DNA of 11,171 bases. It comes from Claveliimonas sp964652805. Its GTDB lineage: Bacteria; Bacillota; Clostridia; Lachnospirales; Lachnospiraceae. Position 1 is the first letter of the stretch. Each line of letters starts with the position of its first letter. Below are positions 1-7,292 of the stretch, one piece after another. Under the pieces are notes generated by a model, which was not told the DNA's origin, ran no database searches, and was given only the letters and a program-made list of their open reading frames with translations. The DNA lies in the NCBI GenBank assembly GCA_964652805.1, contig CAZZBJ010000078.1, positions 1-11,171 on the forward strand. Reading direction: 5' to 3'. The position numbers were made by a program, and so were the translations under genes.

Positions 1-207
1 GTCTGATATGGAAAAAATATGAAGTGTTTTCTCCCGCTGTCCAATTGTTTATCGATAAAATCAGAGAAATATCAATCTCGTTGGACAAATAAGCTTCCCC
101 ATCAAACTTTTCCGATCGTCACACTTTATACCGCAAGGACGCACCCGCAATATCATTTCATAGACTTTACTTCCTTTACAAAGACTCACACCGCTCCCGC
201 CCTGGAG
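1..207. other. AT-rich region downstream of the regulator gene, no clear gene
   Basis: This stretch is visibly richer in A and T than the gene-dense DNA to the right. On the minus strand one frame is open from position 118 to the left edge (about 39 codons after a TGA at 119-121). It has no ATG; the only plausible start is a TTG at 86-88 preceded by GGGGA, so it could be the 5' end of a gene continuing to the left, a remnant, or chance. A 7-bp inverted repeat (TGTCCAA at 38-44, TTGGACA at 81-87) spans it. A 5-bp GC hairpin (193-197 with 204-208) touches the regulator's stop codon but has no T-run after it, so I do not call it a terminator. No RNA gene is recognisable. Confidence 0.4.
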
Positions 208-717
208 CTACCTCCTCTTCCGCATCAGAAAAATCCCAACTGCTGCCCCCGTAAAGACAATTGGCGCCAGTCTGACAAACAGCCACTCAAATGCATGAAA
301 AGCCACTCCGGCAACGGCCATTTCCGGATCACTGTAATCCCAGCCCAGGTATGGGCTGTTTAATGCAGCCAGTATGGCAAAGATGATCACTATAACCACG
401 CACAGGCCAAGAAGCATTCCCCGGAGCATTTTTCGCGCCGCATCCTTCCTCCGGGCAAGCTGCAGATTGATCGTCTCCAGCTTTTCGCAGATTGCCTTTA
501 AGTCGTCGGCTTCCGGTCTGGTAACGGTTTCTCCAAGCAACGCGCTCACAGGAGTTTCCAGCACTTCCGATATGGATATCAGCATGTCGGCATCTGGAAC
601 AGACAGCCCATTTTCCCACTTGGAAATGGTCTGGCGCACCACGTTCAACTTGACAGCAAGCTCTTCCTGGGAAAGTCCTTTGGATTTTCTGATGATTTTT
701 ATGTTTTCGTTCAGCAT
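208..717 (-). CDS. XRE-family transcriptional regulator with two C-terminal membrane segments
   Basis: This predicts a 169-aa protein with an N-terminal Cro/C1-type helix-turn-helix at about residues 5-60; SQEELAVKLNVVRQTISKWE is the classic XRE recognition region. A charged, probably helical linker follows (about 68-97). Two hydrophobic segments (about 98-119 and 147-164) come next, and the chain ends in RKRR. XRE proteins of this form in Firmicutes are presumed membrane-tethered regulators; the signal and targets cannot be read from sequence. The frame extends upstream to 798, but the ATG at 717 is chosen because it has a good ribosome binding site (AAGAAGGTGA) and because homologous XRE domains start at this point. 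It is a single gene with its own candidate promoter, separated from polC by about 280 bases. No target operon lies downstream within the window, so autoregulation is the simplest guess. The regulator class is secure; the role is unknown. Confidence 0.88.
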   Translation of the reverse strand: MLNENIKIIRKSKGLSQEELAVKLNVVRQTISKWENGLSVPDADMLISISEVLETPVSALLGETVTRPEADDLKAICEKLETINLQLARRKDAARKMLRGMLLGLCVVIVIIFAILAALNSPYLGWDYSDPEMAVAGVAFHAFEWLFVRLAPIVFTGAAVGIFLMRKRR

Positions 718-722
718 CCGGA

Positions 723-732
723 TCACCTTCTT
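723..732 (-). promoter_or_regulatory. Ribosome binding site that fixes the regulator start
   Basis: Read on the minus strand this is AAGAAGGTGA, about five to six bases before the ATG at 717. It supports a start there rather than at the upstream codon near 798, which would place the palindrome and hairpin inside the coding region. Confidence 0.75.
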
Positions 733-751
733 TCTTTTTGTTGTTATCGCT

Positions 752-781
752 ATTGTATGAAAAAGCCGGCCGTTGCCGCAA
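752..781 (-). promoter_or_regulatory. Candidate promoter of the XRE regulator, -35 overlapped by an inverted repeat
   Basis: The minus strand carries a TACAAT -10-like hexamer (752-757) and a weak TTGCGG -35-like hexamer (776-781) with an 18-bp spacer. The -35 lies inside a perfect 6-bp inverted repeat, CGTTGC (771-776) and GCAACG (782-787). A repressor bound there would block polymerase, so this is a reasonable autoregulatory operator candidate. The -10 is good but the -35 is poor; the promoter call is inference. Confidence 0.4.
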
Positions 782-800
782 GCAACGCATGTTAACATGC
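771..800. repeat. Inverted repeat plus adjoining 14-bp perfect palindrome
   Basis: The 6-bp arms CGTTGC and GCAACG are separated by five bases (771-787). Sharing its last base, a perfect palindrome GCATGTTAACATGC follows (787-800). Both lie between polC and the regulator, upstream of the regulator start. They look like dimer-binding sites for a helix-turn-helix protein. An alternative is that the first repeat forms an RNA hairpin; on the minus strand it is followed seven bases later by a run of five T, a poor fit to an intrinsic terminator. Confidence 0.55.
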
Positions 801-838
801 CTCTGCTGTCTTTCTGACCGTATTAGCCGTTCTGATCG

Positions 839-910
839 TCAGTTTTCCCGCGCCATCTCTTCAATCTGCTCTGCCAGGCTGTACGAAAAGCTGGCAAAGG
901 GCAAATCCAA
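839..910 (-). CDS. Possible very small ORF (23 aa), uncertain
   Basis: The minus-strand frame from a TTG at 910 to a TGA at 839 would encode a short peptide ending in SLAEQIEEMAREN, a composition typical of an amphipathic helix. The frame is open for 11 further codons upstream but contains no ATG and no convincing ribosome binding site. It may be a genuine microprotein, the tail of a decayed gene, or chance. It lies downstream of the promoter-like sequence at 964-992 and is flanked by no recognisable partner. I do not recognise the sequence. Confidence 0.15.
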   Translation of the reverse strand: MDLPFASFSYSLAEQIEEMAREN

Positions 911-963
911 AGAGACCGCTGCCGGGGGAGCTGGAATGTACTTTCAACCCCCCTGTGTTTTTA

Positions 964-992
964 TTTGTATTTTATTTATTTGATATTGTCAA
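964..992 (-). promoter_or_regulatory. Promoter-like sequence immediately downstream of polC
   Basis: Just past the polC stop the minus strand reads TTGACA (987-992), 17 bases, then TACAAA (964-969), in a very AT-rich stretch. The -35 is perfect and the -10 matches four of six positions. It would start a transcript running towards the regulator, with a leader of more than 200 bases. AT-rich intergenic DNA makes chance matches common, so this is only a candidate. Confidence 0.35.
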
Positions 993-994
993 TT

Positions 995-3900
995 CTACCA
1001 TGTATCAAACAGAGAGAGCTGGTTGCTCTCCGGCAGATTTCCGAAAAGTCCCAGGTCATTCATCAGATCAATGACCGTCTTGCTGACCTTGGTTCTCTGG
1101 TGGAAATCGTCCCTGCTCAGGTAGGGCCCCTGCTCGGATGCAGCCTCCACGGCCTCGGCAGCCTTGTCCCCCATTCCCTCGATACTGGAGAGGGGCGGCA
1201 TCAGCTTGCCGTCCACGATCTGGAAGCGGGAGGCCTTTGCCTTGTAAATGTCAATTGGGACAAACTCAAAGCCCCTGGCGTACATCTCCTGCACGATGCG
1301 CATGTCCTTCAGGGTATCCTGCTCCTTCTTGCTCAGGGCGTCCTTCCGTCTCTCGTAATCCCTGATATGGAAATTTAGCTGGTCCTTTCCCTGGCACATG
1401 AGCTCATAGGAGAAGGCGTCCGCGCGGATGCCAAAGTAGGCCGCATAGTAGGCCAAAGGATAGTTGATCTTGCAGTAGGCGATCCTGTAGGCCATCATGA
1501 CATAGGCAGCCGCATGGGCCTTGGGGAACATGTACTTGATCTTCTCACAGGAGCCGATATACCAGTCCGGCACTCCGTGCTCTGTCATATCCTTCTTAAA
1601 GTCCGGCCATTCCTTGCATTTTCCCTTCGCCACAGCGCCCTTTCTGACACGCTCCATGATGGTGAAGGACTCCTCGCTGTCCATCCCCTTGTTGATGAGG
1701 TAGGTCATGATGTCGTCACGGGTACAGATAGCCGTGGAAATGGTGGCCTGCCCGCTCAGGATCAGAGTCTGGGCATTGTTCAGCCACACGTCCGTCCCGT
1801 GGGACAGACCGGAGATACGGATCAGGTCTGAGAGGGTCTGGGGCTTGGTGTCCACCACCATCTGGATAACAAAGTCTGTTCCGAACTCCGGGATACCCAG
1901 ACAGCCCACCGGGCAGCCGCCGATATCGGAGGGCTTGATTCCCAGAGCCTCGGTACTCTGGAACAGGCTCATCACGCCGGGGTCGTCCAGAGGGATTTTT
2001 GTGGCGTCAAACCGATTGTCCGTCTCATTGTACGCATTGTCCATGGCAGGAGAGCTGATGTACTCCTCCAGCGTCTTGATCATGGTGGGGTCATCGTGGC
2101 CCAGAATATCCAGCTTCAGCAGGTTGTGGTCAATGGAGTGGTAGTCGAAGTGAGTGGTCACGATGTCCGTACTCATATCATTGGCCGGATGCTGCACCGG
2201 AGTAAAGGAATTGATATCCTCCCCCAGGGGCAGGACAATGATGCCTCCCGGGTGCTGGCCGGTACTCTTGCGGATGCCGGTACAGCCCTGGACGATCCTG
2301 TTGATCTCGCAGGTTCGCTTTCTCTGGCCCCGCTCCTCAAAATAATTTTTCACAAATCCGAAGGCCGTCTTATCCGCCAGCGTTCCGATGGTGCCGGCCC
2401 GGTATGTCTGACCGTCTCCGAAGATGACCTCCGTGTATTTGTGGGCATTGCTCTGATAGTCGCCGGAGAAATTCAGGTCGATATCCGGCTCCTTGTTTCC
2501 TTTAAATCCGAGGAAAGTCTCAAAGGGAATATCAAACCCGTCTTTTATGAGCTTCTCCCCGCATACCGGGCACTTCTTGTCCGGCATGTCCATCCCGCAG
2601 CCCCCGGCGTATTTGCGAACCTCATCGGAGGTGAAATCGCTGTAGTGGCATTTGGGGCAGTAATAGTGAGGACTCAAAGGATTTACCTCCGTAATTCCCG
2701 CCATGGTGGCCACAAAGGAGGAGCCGACCGATCCACGGGAGCCGACCAGGTAGCCGTCCTCGTTGGACTTCCACACCAGCTTCTGGGCGATAATGTACAT
2801 CACGGCAAAGCCGTTGGAGATGATGGAGTTCAGCTCTCTCTCCAGCCGCTCCGTCACCACCTCCGGCAGATCTTCCCCATACATCTCGTGGGCCTTGTTG
2901 TAGCAGATATCCCTCAGCATCTGGTCCGAGTTAGGAATGACCGGCGGACACTTGTCCGGGCGGACAGGAGGGATCTTCTCCACCCAGTCCGCAATCATGT
3001 TTGGGTTGTCGATGACCACCTCTTTTGCCTTGGCAGAACCCAGGTACGCGAACTCGGCCAGCATCTCATCTGTTGTCCGCAGATAGAGGGGAGCCTGGTT
3101 GTCCGCATCTGAAAATCCCTTCCCGGCCATAATGATGCGACGGTAGACCTCATCCTCCGGGTCCAGGAAATGGACGTCGCAGGTGGCCACCACAGGCTTG
3201 TTAAACTTTTCTCCCAGCCGGATGATCTGCCGGTTGATCTCCTTTAAATCCTCCTCCGAGTGAACCTTGGACACCCTGTCGCTTTCAATCATAAAGGCGT
3301 TGTTTCCCAAAGGCTGGATCTCCAGGTAATCGTAGTAGTCTACAATGCGGGCGATCCGCTCCTCAGACTTGTCGTCCAGAATGGCCTGGTAGAGCTCTCC
3401 CGCCTCGCAGGCGCTCCCCAGGATCAGCCCCTCTCTGTACCTGGAAAATTCACTCTTTGGGATTCTTGGATGCCGGGCAAAATAATCCAGGTGGGACTTG
3501 GAAATCAGGGTGTAGAGGTTGGTCCTTCCAATGTCATTCCTGGCCAGGATGATGGCGTGGTGGGAAGGCATCTTCCGGACTGCGTCCGCATTGTTCTTCA
3601 CCCCGAATCGGTTCAGCTCCTTCAGGGTGTAAATGTCCCTCTCCGCCAGCATCTCCACGAACTTCTCAAAAATTTCCGCCGTGGCTCCCGCGTCGTCCAC
3701 CGCCCGGTGGTGATTTTCCAGGGAAATGTTCAGAGCCTTTGCCACAATGTTCAGCTTGAACCTGGACAGGGTGGGCAGGAGCACTCTGGCCATGGCCACT
3801 GTGTCCACAGAGGTGAAATCCGGCCGGATGTCCTGATAGCGGCAGTTCTGCTCGATAAAGCTGACGTCAAAGGAGGCGTTGTGGGCCACCAGCACGCCGT

Positions 3901-5557
3901 CCCCCACAAATTCCAGGAATCTGGGCAGCACCTCCTTGATAGAAGGGGCGTCCAGAACCATGGCGTCCGTGATGCTGGTGAGCTGGGTGATTTTAAAGGG
4001 AATGGGGATCTGAGGATTTACAAAAGTGCTGAACTTCTCCGTTATTTTCCCCTTCTCTACCTTCACGGCCCCGATCTCAATAATTTTGTCCTTGACAGGG
4101 CTGAAGCCCGTCGTCTCCAGGTCAAAGACAATAAAGGTTCCCTGCAGGTTCTGTCCCTTTTCGTTGACTGCCACGTCGGACAGATCGTCCACCAGATAGG
4201 CCTCCACCCCGTAGATGACCTTGAAGGGGTCGTCCTTGTCCAGCGTCTCTATGTAGTGGCTGGCTTCTGTAAACGCCTGCGCCACACCGTGGTCCGTAAT
4301 GGCGATGGCCTTGTGTCCCCAGTCGTGAGCCCGCTTCACAATATCCTTTACATCGGAGACCCCGTCCATGTCGCTCATCTTGGTATGGCAGTGGAGCTCC
4401 ACTCGCTTCTCGGGGGCTGTATCCTTCCTTGTGACCGTAAAGTCCGGGATCTTACGGATGCCTGTGACAGAGCCGATGGTCAGCTCCCCGTCAAATTTGT
4501 CGATGGTGGTGACCCCCTTGATCTTCAGAAAGGCTCCCGTCTTGATGTCCTGGAGTATATCCGCCAGCTGGTCATTGCGGACAAACATCTTCACCATGAT
4601 AGTATCTGTGAAATCCGTCACCGCATACATGACGATGGTCTTCTCGTTGCGGATCTTTCTCGTGTCAAAGCTGATGACCTTGCCCCGGATGGTGATCTCT
4701 CCCATCTCGCTGACTACTTCCTTCAGCTCAATAGTCGCATCATCAAAATCCCGGCCGTAAATGACGTTGGGATCGTCGGATTTGCGGTAGGAGAAAAATT
4801 CCCGCTTCCGGAAAGCGCCGTTTTTCTTGGAGCTGCCGCTTAAACCGGCTTTGGAGGCGCTGCTCTTCCCTGTTCCTTCCCCCGTTTTTTTCGATGAGGC
4901 AGAGCCGCCTGCCCTCTCTTCTCCAAAGGCGGCGTCCTCCTCTGCGGATTTTTCCCGCAGAAGCCGCTCCTTCCTGAGGGTCTGGTTTCTCTCCACAATG
5001 GCGTCTACTTCCTGCTGCAGCTCCAGATCATTGTACTTCAGGCTGCTCTCCCCGGGTTTCTCGTAGACCACCCGCACCTCCACAGGCACGTGGAACCGGT
5101 CGTTGAATACAGAGGTCAAAAGCTCCACTACCGAGTCTTTTTTTCCCTGCGCCACCACCGTATCCTGGAGAATCAGGCGCATAATGTTGCCATCCTCAAA
5201 TGAATAGCGGGATGTCTGGAGCATGTTCCGCTCCACCACGCTTTTTTGCTCCGCCTCCAACAGGAGGCTGTCATAGTACTCCCGCATCAGATTTTCCGGC
5301 GTGTACTGGACGGAGAGCTGATAGTCCTCCCGCACCTCAATGCGGACGGGCACTCTGCCGAAGAGCTGCTCCTTGATCATCCTCTCCAGCTCGTAGATCC
5401 GCTTCTTCTTGATCAGATGCCGGCTGAAAATGTGCACGCATATAAAATCCCTTGCAGAGTTGGAGACTACCTTTGTCACCTCCACCTCCCCAAGGAGCAT
5501 TTTCATCTCTTCCTTTACCTTTAAAGTCGGAAACACTTCAAAAAACAGTTTACTCAT
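995..5557 (-). CDS. polC: DNA polymerase III alpha subunit, Gram-positive type PolC
   Basis: This is the replicative DNA polymerase with built-in 3'-5' proofreading, about 1520 aa (B. subtilis PolC is about 1437). Counting from the ATG at 5557: N-terminal domain 1-180; a charged Ser/Lys/Gly linker about 190-250; OB fold about 275-370; PHP domain starting at ELHCHTKMSD (387-396) with ITDHG near 420. The inserted DEDD exonuclease has FDLETTG (D479, E481), AHNASFD (D564) and HRAVDD (H617, D622). A zinc finger has C967, C970, C996 and C999. The palm has PDIDLNFSGD (D1025, D1027) and LKLDILGHDD (D1150). The C-terminal tail carries a consensus beta-clamp motif, QLSLF (1513-1517). All catalytic residues are present. 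The ATG overlaps the ispG stop by eight bases; an in-frame TTG at 5569 is possible but lies too close to the GGGAG. Translation is probably coupled to ispG. The linker accounts for much of the extra length. Confidence 0.97.
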   Translation of the reverse strand: MSKLFFEVFPTLKVKEEMKMLLGEVEVTKVVSNSARDFICVHIFSRHLIKKKRIYELERMIKEQLFGRVPVRIEVREDYQLSVQYTPENLMREYYDSLLLEAEQKSVVERNMLQTSRYSFEDGNIMRLILQDTVVAQGKKDSVVELLTSVFNDRFHVPVEVRVVYEKPGESSLKYNDLELQQEVDAIVERNQTLRKERLLREKSAEEDAAFGEERAGGSASSKKTGEGTGKSSASKAGLSGSSKKNGAFRKREFFSYRKSDDPNVIYGRDFDDATIELKEVVSEMGEITIRGKVISFDTRKIRNEKTIVMYAVTDFTDTIMVKMFVRNDQLADILQDIKTGAFLKIKGVTTIDKFDGELTIGSVTGIRKIPDFTVTRKDTAPEKRVELHCHTKMSDMDGVSDVKDIVKRAHDWGHKAIAITDHGVAQAFTEASHYIETLDKDDPFKVIYGVEAYLVDDLSDVAVNEKGQNLQGTFIVFDLETTGFSPVKDKIIEIGAVKVEKGKITEKFSTFVNPQIPIPFKITQLTSITDAMVLDAPSIKEVLPRFLEFVGDGVLVAHNASFDVSFIEQNCRYQDIRPDFTSVDTVAMARVLLPTLSRFKLNIVAKALNISLENHHRAVDDAGATAEIFEKFVEMLAERDIYTLKELNRFGVKNNADAVRKMPSHHAIILARNDIGRTNLYTLISKSHLDYFARHPRIPKSEFSRYREGLILGSACEAGELYQAILDDKSEERIARIVDYYDYLEIQPLGNNAFMIESDRVSKVHSEEDLKEINRQIIRLGEKFNKPVVATCDVHFLDPEDEVYRRIIMAGKGFSDADNQAPLYLRTTDEMLAEFAYLGSAKAKEVVIDNPNMIADWVEKIPPVRPDKCPPVIPNSDQMLRDICYNKAHEMYGEDLPEVVTERLERELNSIISNGFAVMYIIAQKLVWKSNEDGYLVGSRGSVGSSFVATMAGITEVNPLSPHYYCPKCHYSDFTSDEVRKYAGGCGMDMPDKKCPVCGEKLIKDGFDIPFETFLGFKGNKEPDIDLNFSGDYQSNAHKYTEVIFGDGQTYRAGTIGTLADKTAFGFVKNYFEERGQRKRTCEINRIVQGCTGIRKSTGQHPGGIIVLPLGEDINSFTPVQHPANDMSTDIVTTHFDYHSIDHNLLKLDILGHDDPTMIKTLEEYISSPAMDNAYNETDNRFDATKIPLDDPGVMSLFQSTEALGIKPSDIGGCPVGCLGIPEFGTDFVIQMVVDTKPQTLSDLIRISGLSHGTDVWLNNAQTLILSGQATISTAICTRDDIMTYLINKGMDSEESFTIMERVRKGAVAKGKCKEWPDFKKDMTEHGVPDWYIGSCEKIKYMFPKAHAAAYVMMAYRIAYCKINYPLAYYAAYFGIRADAFSYELMCQGKDQLNFHIRDYERRKDALSKKEQDTLKDMRIVQEMYARGFEFVPIDIYKAKASRFQIVDGKLMPPLSSIEGMGDKAAEAVEAASEQGPYLSRDDFHQRTKVSKTVIDLMNDLGLFGNLPESNQLSLFDTW

Positions 5558-6605
5558 TCCAGTGTTCAAGCTCCCATCTCAGCGTGTCCAGAAGTTCCTC
5601 TTCCTTTACCTTTTTAACGATCTCACCCTTTTTGATGAGCAGGCCCTCTCCGATGCCGCCGGCAATGCCGATGTCGGCCTCCTTCGCCTCCCCGGGGCCG
5701 TTGACCACGCAGCCCATGACAGCCACCTTAATGTCAAGGGGGATGTCCGCCACCATCTGTTCCACCTTGTTGGCAAGGCCGATGAGGTCGATCTTCGTCC
5801 TTCCGCAGGTGGGACAGGAGACCACCTCAATGCCGCCCTTTCTGAGGCCAAGCGTCCGAAGGATGAGCCTGGCGCTCTTAATCTCCTCCGCAGGATCCCC
5901 TGTCAGGGAGACCCGGATGGTATCCCCGATACCCTGGTTCAGGATAAGGGCAAGGCCGATGGAGGACTTGATGTTTCCGGACAGGAGGGTACCCGACTCG
6001 GTGATGCCCACATGGAGCGGATAGGGGCACTCCCTGGCGACCAGCTCGTGGGCTTTCACGCACATCAGCACATCCGAGGACTTGATGCTGACTACCAGGT
6101 TGTCGTAGCCCATCTTCTCGATCATATGTACCTTGTCCAGTGCGCTCTCCACAATACCCTCAGCCGTGACGCCGCCGTATGTTTCCACCAGTTCCTTCTC
6201 CAGGGAGCCGCTGTTGACGCCCACCCGGATGGGGATATTTCTCTCCTTCGCCTTTTCCACCACCATCCGGACCCGGTCCTCTGAGCCGATGTTCCCCGGG
6301 TTGATGCGGATCTTGTCCGCCCCGTTTTCAATGGCCGCGATGGCCAGCCTGTAGTCAAAGTGAATGTCCGCCACAAGGGGAATGTGCACGTGCTTTTTTA
6401 TCTCCCCAAGCGCCAGAGCCGCCTCCCGGGTGGGCACGGCGCAGCGGATGATCTCGCACCCCGCCTTCTCCAGACGCAGTATCTGGGCCACTGTGGCCGC
6501 TGCATCCTCTGTCCTCGTGTTGGTCATGGACTGGATGGCAATGGGGTGGCCGCCACCGATCCAGACATCGCCTATCCTGATCTGTTTTGTCTCATTTCGT
6601 GTCAT
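5550..6605 (-). CDS. ispG: 4-hydroxy-3-methylbut-2-enyl diphosphate synthase (IspG/GcpE)
   Basis: This is the cytoplasmic iron-sulfur enzyme of the MEP pathway. It reductively converts 2-C-methyl-D-erythritol 2,4-cyclodiphosphate to HMBPP, the precursor of IPP and DMAPP. The protein is 351 aa, the usual length of the short bacterial form. The N-terminal TIM barrel begins with PIAIQSMTNT (21-30) and includes LVADIHFDYRLA (77-88) and INPGNIG (101-107). The C-terminal domain has the [4Fe-4S] ligands Cys264 and Cys267 (CPTCGR), Cys299 (MGCVVNGPGE) and Glu306, matching E. coli C270, C273, C305 and E312. The frame continues upstream to a TTG at 6659, but the ATG at 6605 has a strong ribosome binding site and gives the standard N-terminus. 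It is the second gene of the operon led by the small membrane protein and overlaps polC by eight bases. Confidence 0.97.
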   Translation of the reverse strand: MTRNETKQIRIGDVWIGGGHPIAIQSMTNTRTEDAAATVAQILRLEKAGCEIIRCAVPTREAALALGEIKKHVHIPLVADIHFDYRLAIAAIENGADKIRINPGNIGSEDRVRMVVEKAKERNIPIRVGVNSGSLEKELVETYGGVTAEGIVESALDKVHMIEKMGYDNLVVSIKSSDVLMCVKAHELVARECPYPLHVGITESGTLLSGNIKSSIGLALILNQGIGDTIRVSLTGDPAEEIKSARLILRTLGLRKGGIEVVSCPTCGRTKIDLIGLANKVEQMVADIPLDIKVAVMGCVVNGPGEAKEADIGIAGGIGEGLLIKKGEIVKKVKEEELLDTLRWELEHWNE

Positions 6606-6611
6606 AACCGC

Positions 6612-6620
6612 TCTCCTTCT
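6612..6620 (-). promoter_or_regulatory. Strong ribosome binding site that fixes the ispG start
   Basis: The minus strand reads AGAAGGAGA here, six bases before the ATG at 6605. This decides against the upstream in-frame TTG at 6659. Confidence 0.85.
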
Positions 6621-6776
6621 TTGCAAATACTGCTTTTCAAATGCAGCTCTTCTTATCAAGACCGGGTAGGGATTCCCGCCTCCGCTTTCCCGCAGAACAA
6701 AAAGGGCCCTCTCCTTCGCCCGGCTCAGCCCCGGACTGTCAAAGAGGAACCCTGTGTCTGTCTGCGTCTGCGCTTT

Positions 6777-7238
6777 CTACTGCCGCACAAATACCATCTG
6801 CTCTCCGTACTCTCTCTCCGTGAGGGTCAGCTGACCCTGATCCACGCTGTAGGAAAAGGTGGTGGTGAGATCGGTGAGGGCTGTGCGCAGGTTCTCTTCC
6901 GTGTACTGGCCCTCGGAGCTCTCAGCCTGGCTGGCCAGCGCACCCGGGATTTCTTTAAAGGTGATGATCTTTTCGTACCTGTCAAGACTGTACTGGAGCT
7001 CCACCTCAACTGTCTGCTCTTCCACCACATCCGACAACGTGACTATGATCCTCTCATTGCTTTCTATATCCAGCGCAAGCTCACTGCCCTCGCTCACCCA
7101 GTCGCCCTCCAGGGGGTTGGACGTGAACATGCGGACAAGGAAGAATACTGCGATAACCACGATCAGAATGGAACTGACCGTGAGCACGATCCTCCAGAGT
7201 TTACTTCTTTCCGCTTCATTATTTTTTGCGATCAGCAT
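6777..7238 (-). CDS. Small membrane-anchored protein of unknown function
   Basis: This predicts a 153-aa protein with a short charged cytoplasmic N-terminus (1-15), one hydrophobic segment (about 16-36, LWRIVLTVSSILIVVIAVFF), and a polar, acidic domain of about 115 residues. Without a cleavage motif, the segment should act as an uncleaved signal anchor with the domain outside. The outer domain begins NPLEGDWVSEGS. A GxW start followed by alternating beta-type stretches recalls small lipocalin-like or beta-barrel extracellular domains, but I cannot assign a family. There are no cysteines and no catalytic motif. The ATG at 7238 is chosen because GAGAGGA precedes it and because the longer frame to 7352 would include the promoter. 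It is the first gene after a consensus promoter, with ispG 171 bases downstream. The real-gene call is good; the function is not known. Confidence 0.82.
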   Translation of the reverse strand: MLIAKNNEAERSKLWRIVLTVSSILIVVIAVFFLVRMFTSNPLEGDWVSEGSELALDIESNERIIVTLSDVVEEQTVEVELQYSLDRYEKIITFKEIPGALASQAESSEGQYTEENLRTALTDLTTTFSYSVDQGQLTLTEREYGEQMVFVRQ

Positions 7239-7257
7239 ATATATCGTCCTCTCATAT

Positions 7258-7274
7258 GTCTCCCAGCAGGAGAC
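7258..7274 (-). promoter_or_regulatory. Hairpin in the 5' leader of the membrane protein-ispG-polC transcript
   Basis: The minus strand reads GTCTCC, five bases, GGAGAC: a perfect 6-bp stem. It lies about 10 bases after the expected transcription start and 20 bases before the ATG at 7238. No T-run follows, so it is not a terminator. It may protect the 5' end of the mRNA or modulate translation; both are inference. Confidence 0.5.
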
Positions 7275-7292
7275 TTTTTCCTTCTTAAATAA

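Larger units (their letters stand above)
718..994. other. Intergenic region between polC and the XRE regulator
   Basis: The 277 bases hold the promoter-like sequence after polC, a very weak microprotein candidate, the palindrome and inverted repeat, and the regulator promoter. No standard intrinsic terminator for polC is visible. GGGGG (924-928) and CCCCCC (948-953) could pair across about 19 bases, but the T-rich tail lies on the plus-strand side, where no gene needs terminating. Confidence 0.5.

Noticed and set aside
38..87. TGTCCAA and TTGGACA inverted repeat with a 36-base loop
   Set aside because: Seven-base arms so far apart are expected by chance, and no gene context supports an operator or attachment site.
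208..798. Longer regulator reading frame starting near 798
   Set aside because: The extra 27 residues precede the normal XRE N-terminus and would cover the promoter and palindromes; the ATG at 717 has a good ribosome binding site.
924..953. GGGGG and CCCCCC inverted repeat with a T-rich plus-strand tail
   Set aside because: It would terminate plus-strand transcription, but no supported plus-strand gene lies upstream, and the loop is about 19 bases.
3260..4843. Plus-strand ORF of 527 codons opposite polC
   Set aside because: It lies wholly inside the well-conserved polC gene on the opposite strand and has no recognisable domain; it reflects the GC-biased third positions of polC.
5558..5569. 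TTG start for polC four codons upstream
   Set aside because: The GGGAG would be only a couple of bases from the TTG, and the ATG at 5557 matches the usual PolC start MSKLFFEVF; the TTG is possible but less likely.
6699..6740. GC-rich stretch followed by five T on the minus strand between the membrane protein and ispG
   Set aside because: The best stems I can draw are only four to five pairs with long loops, so I do not call a terminator or attenuator; folding software on 6600-6780 would settle it.
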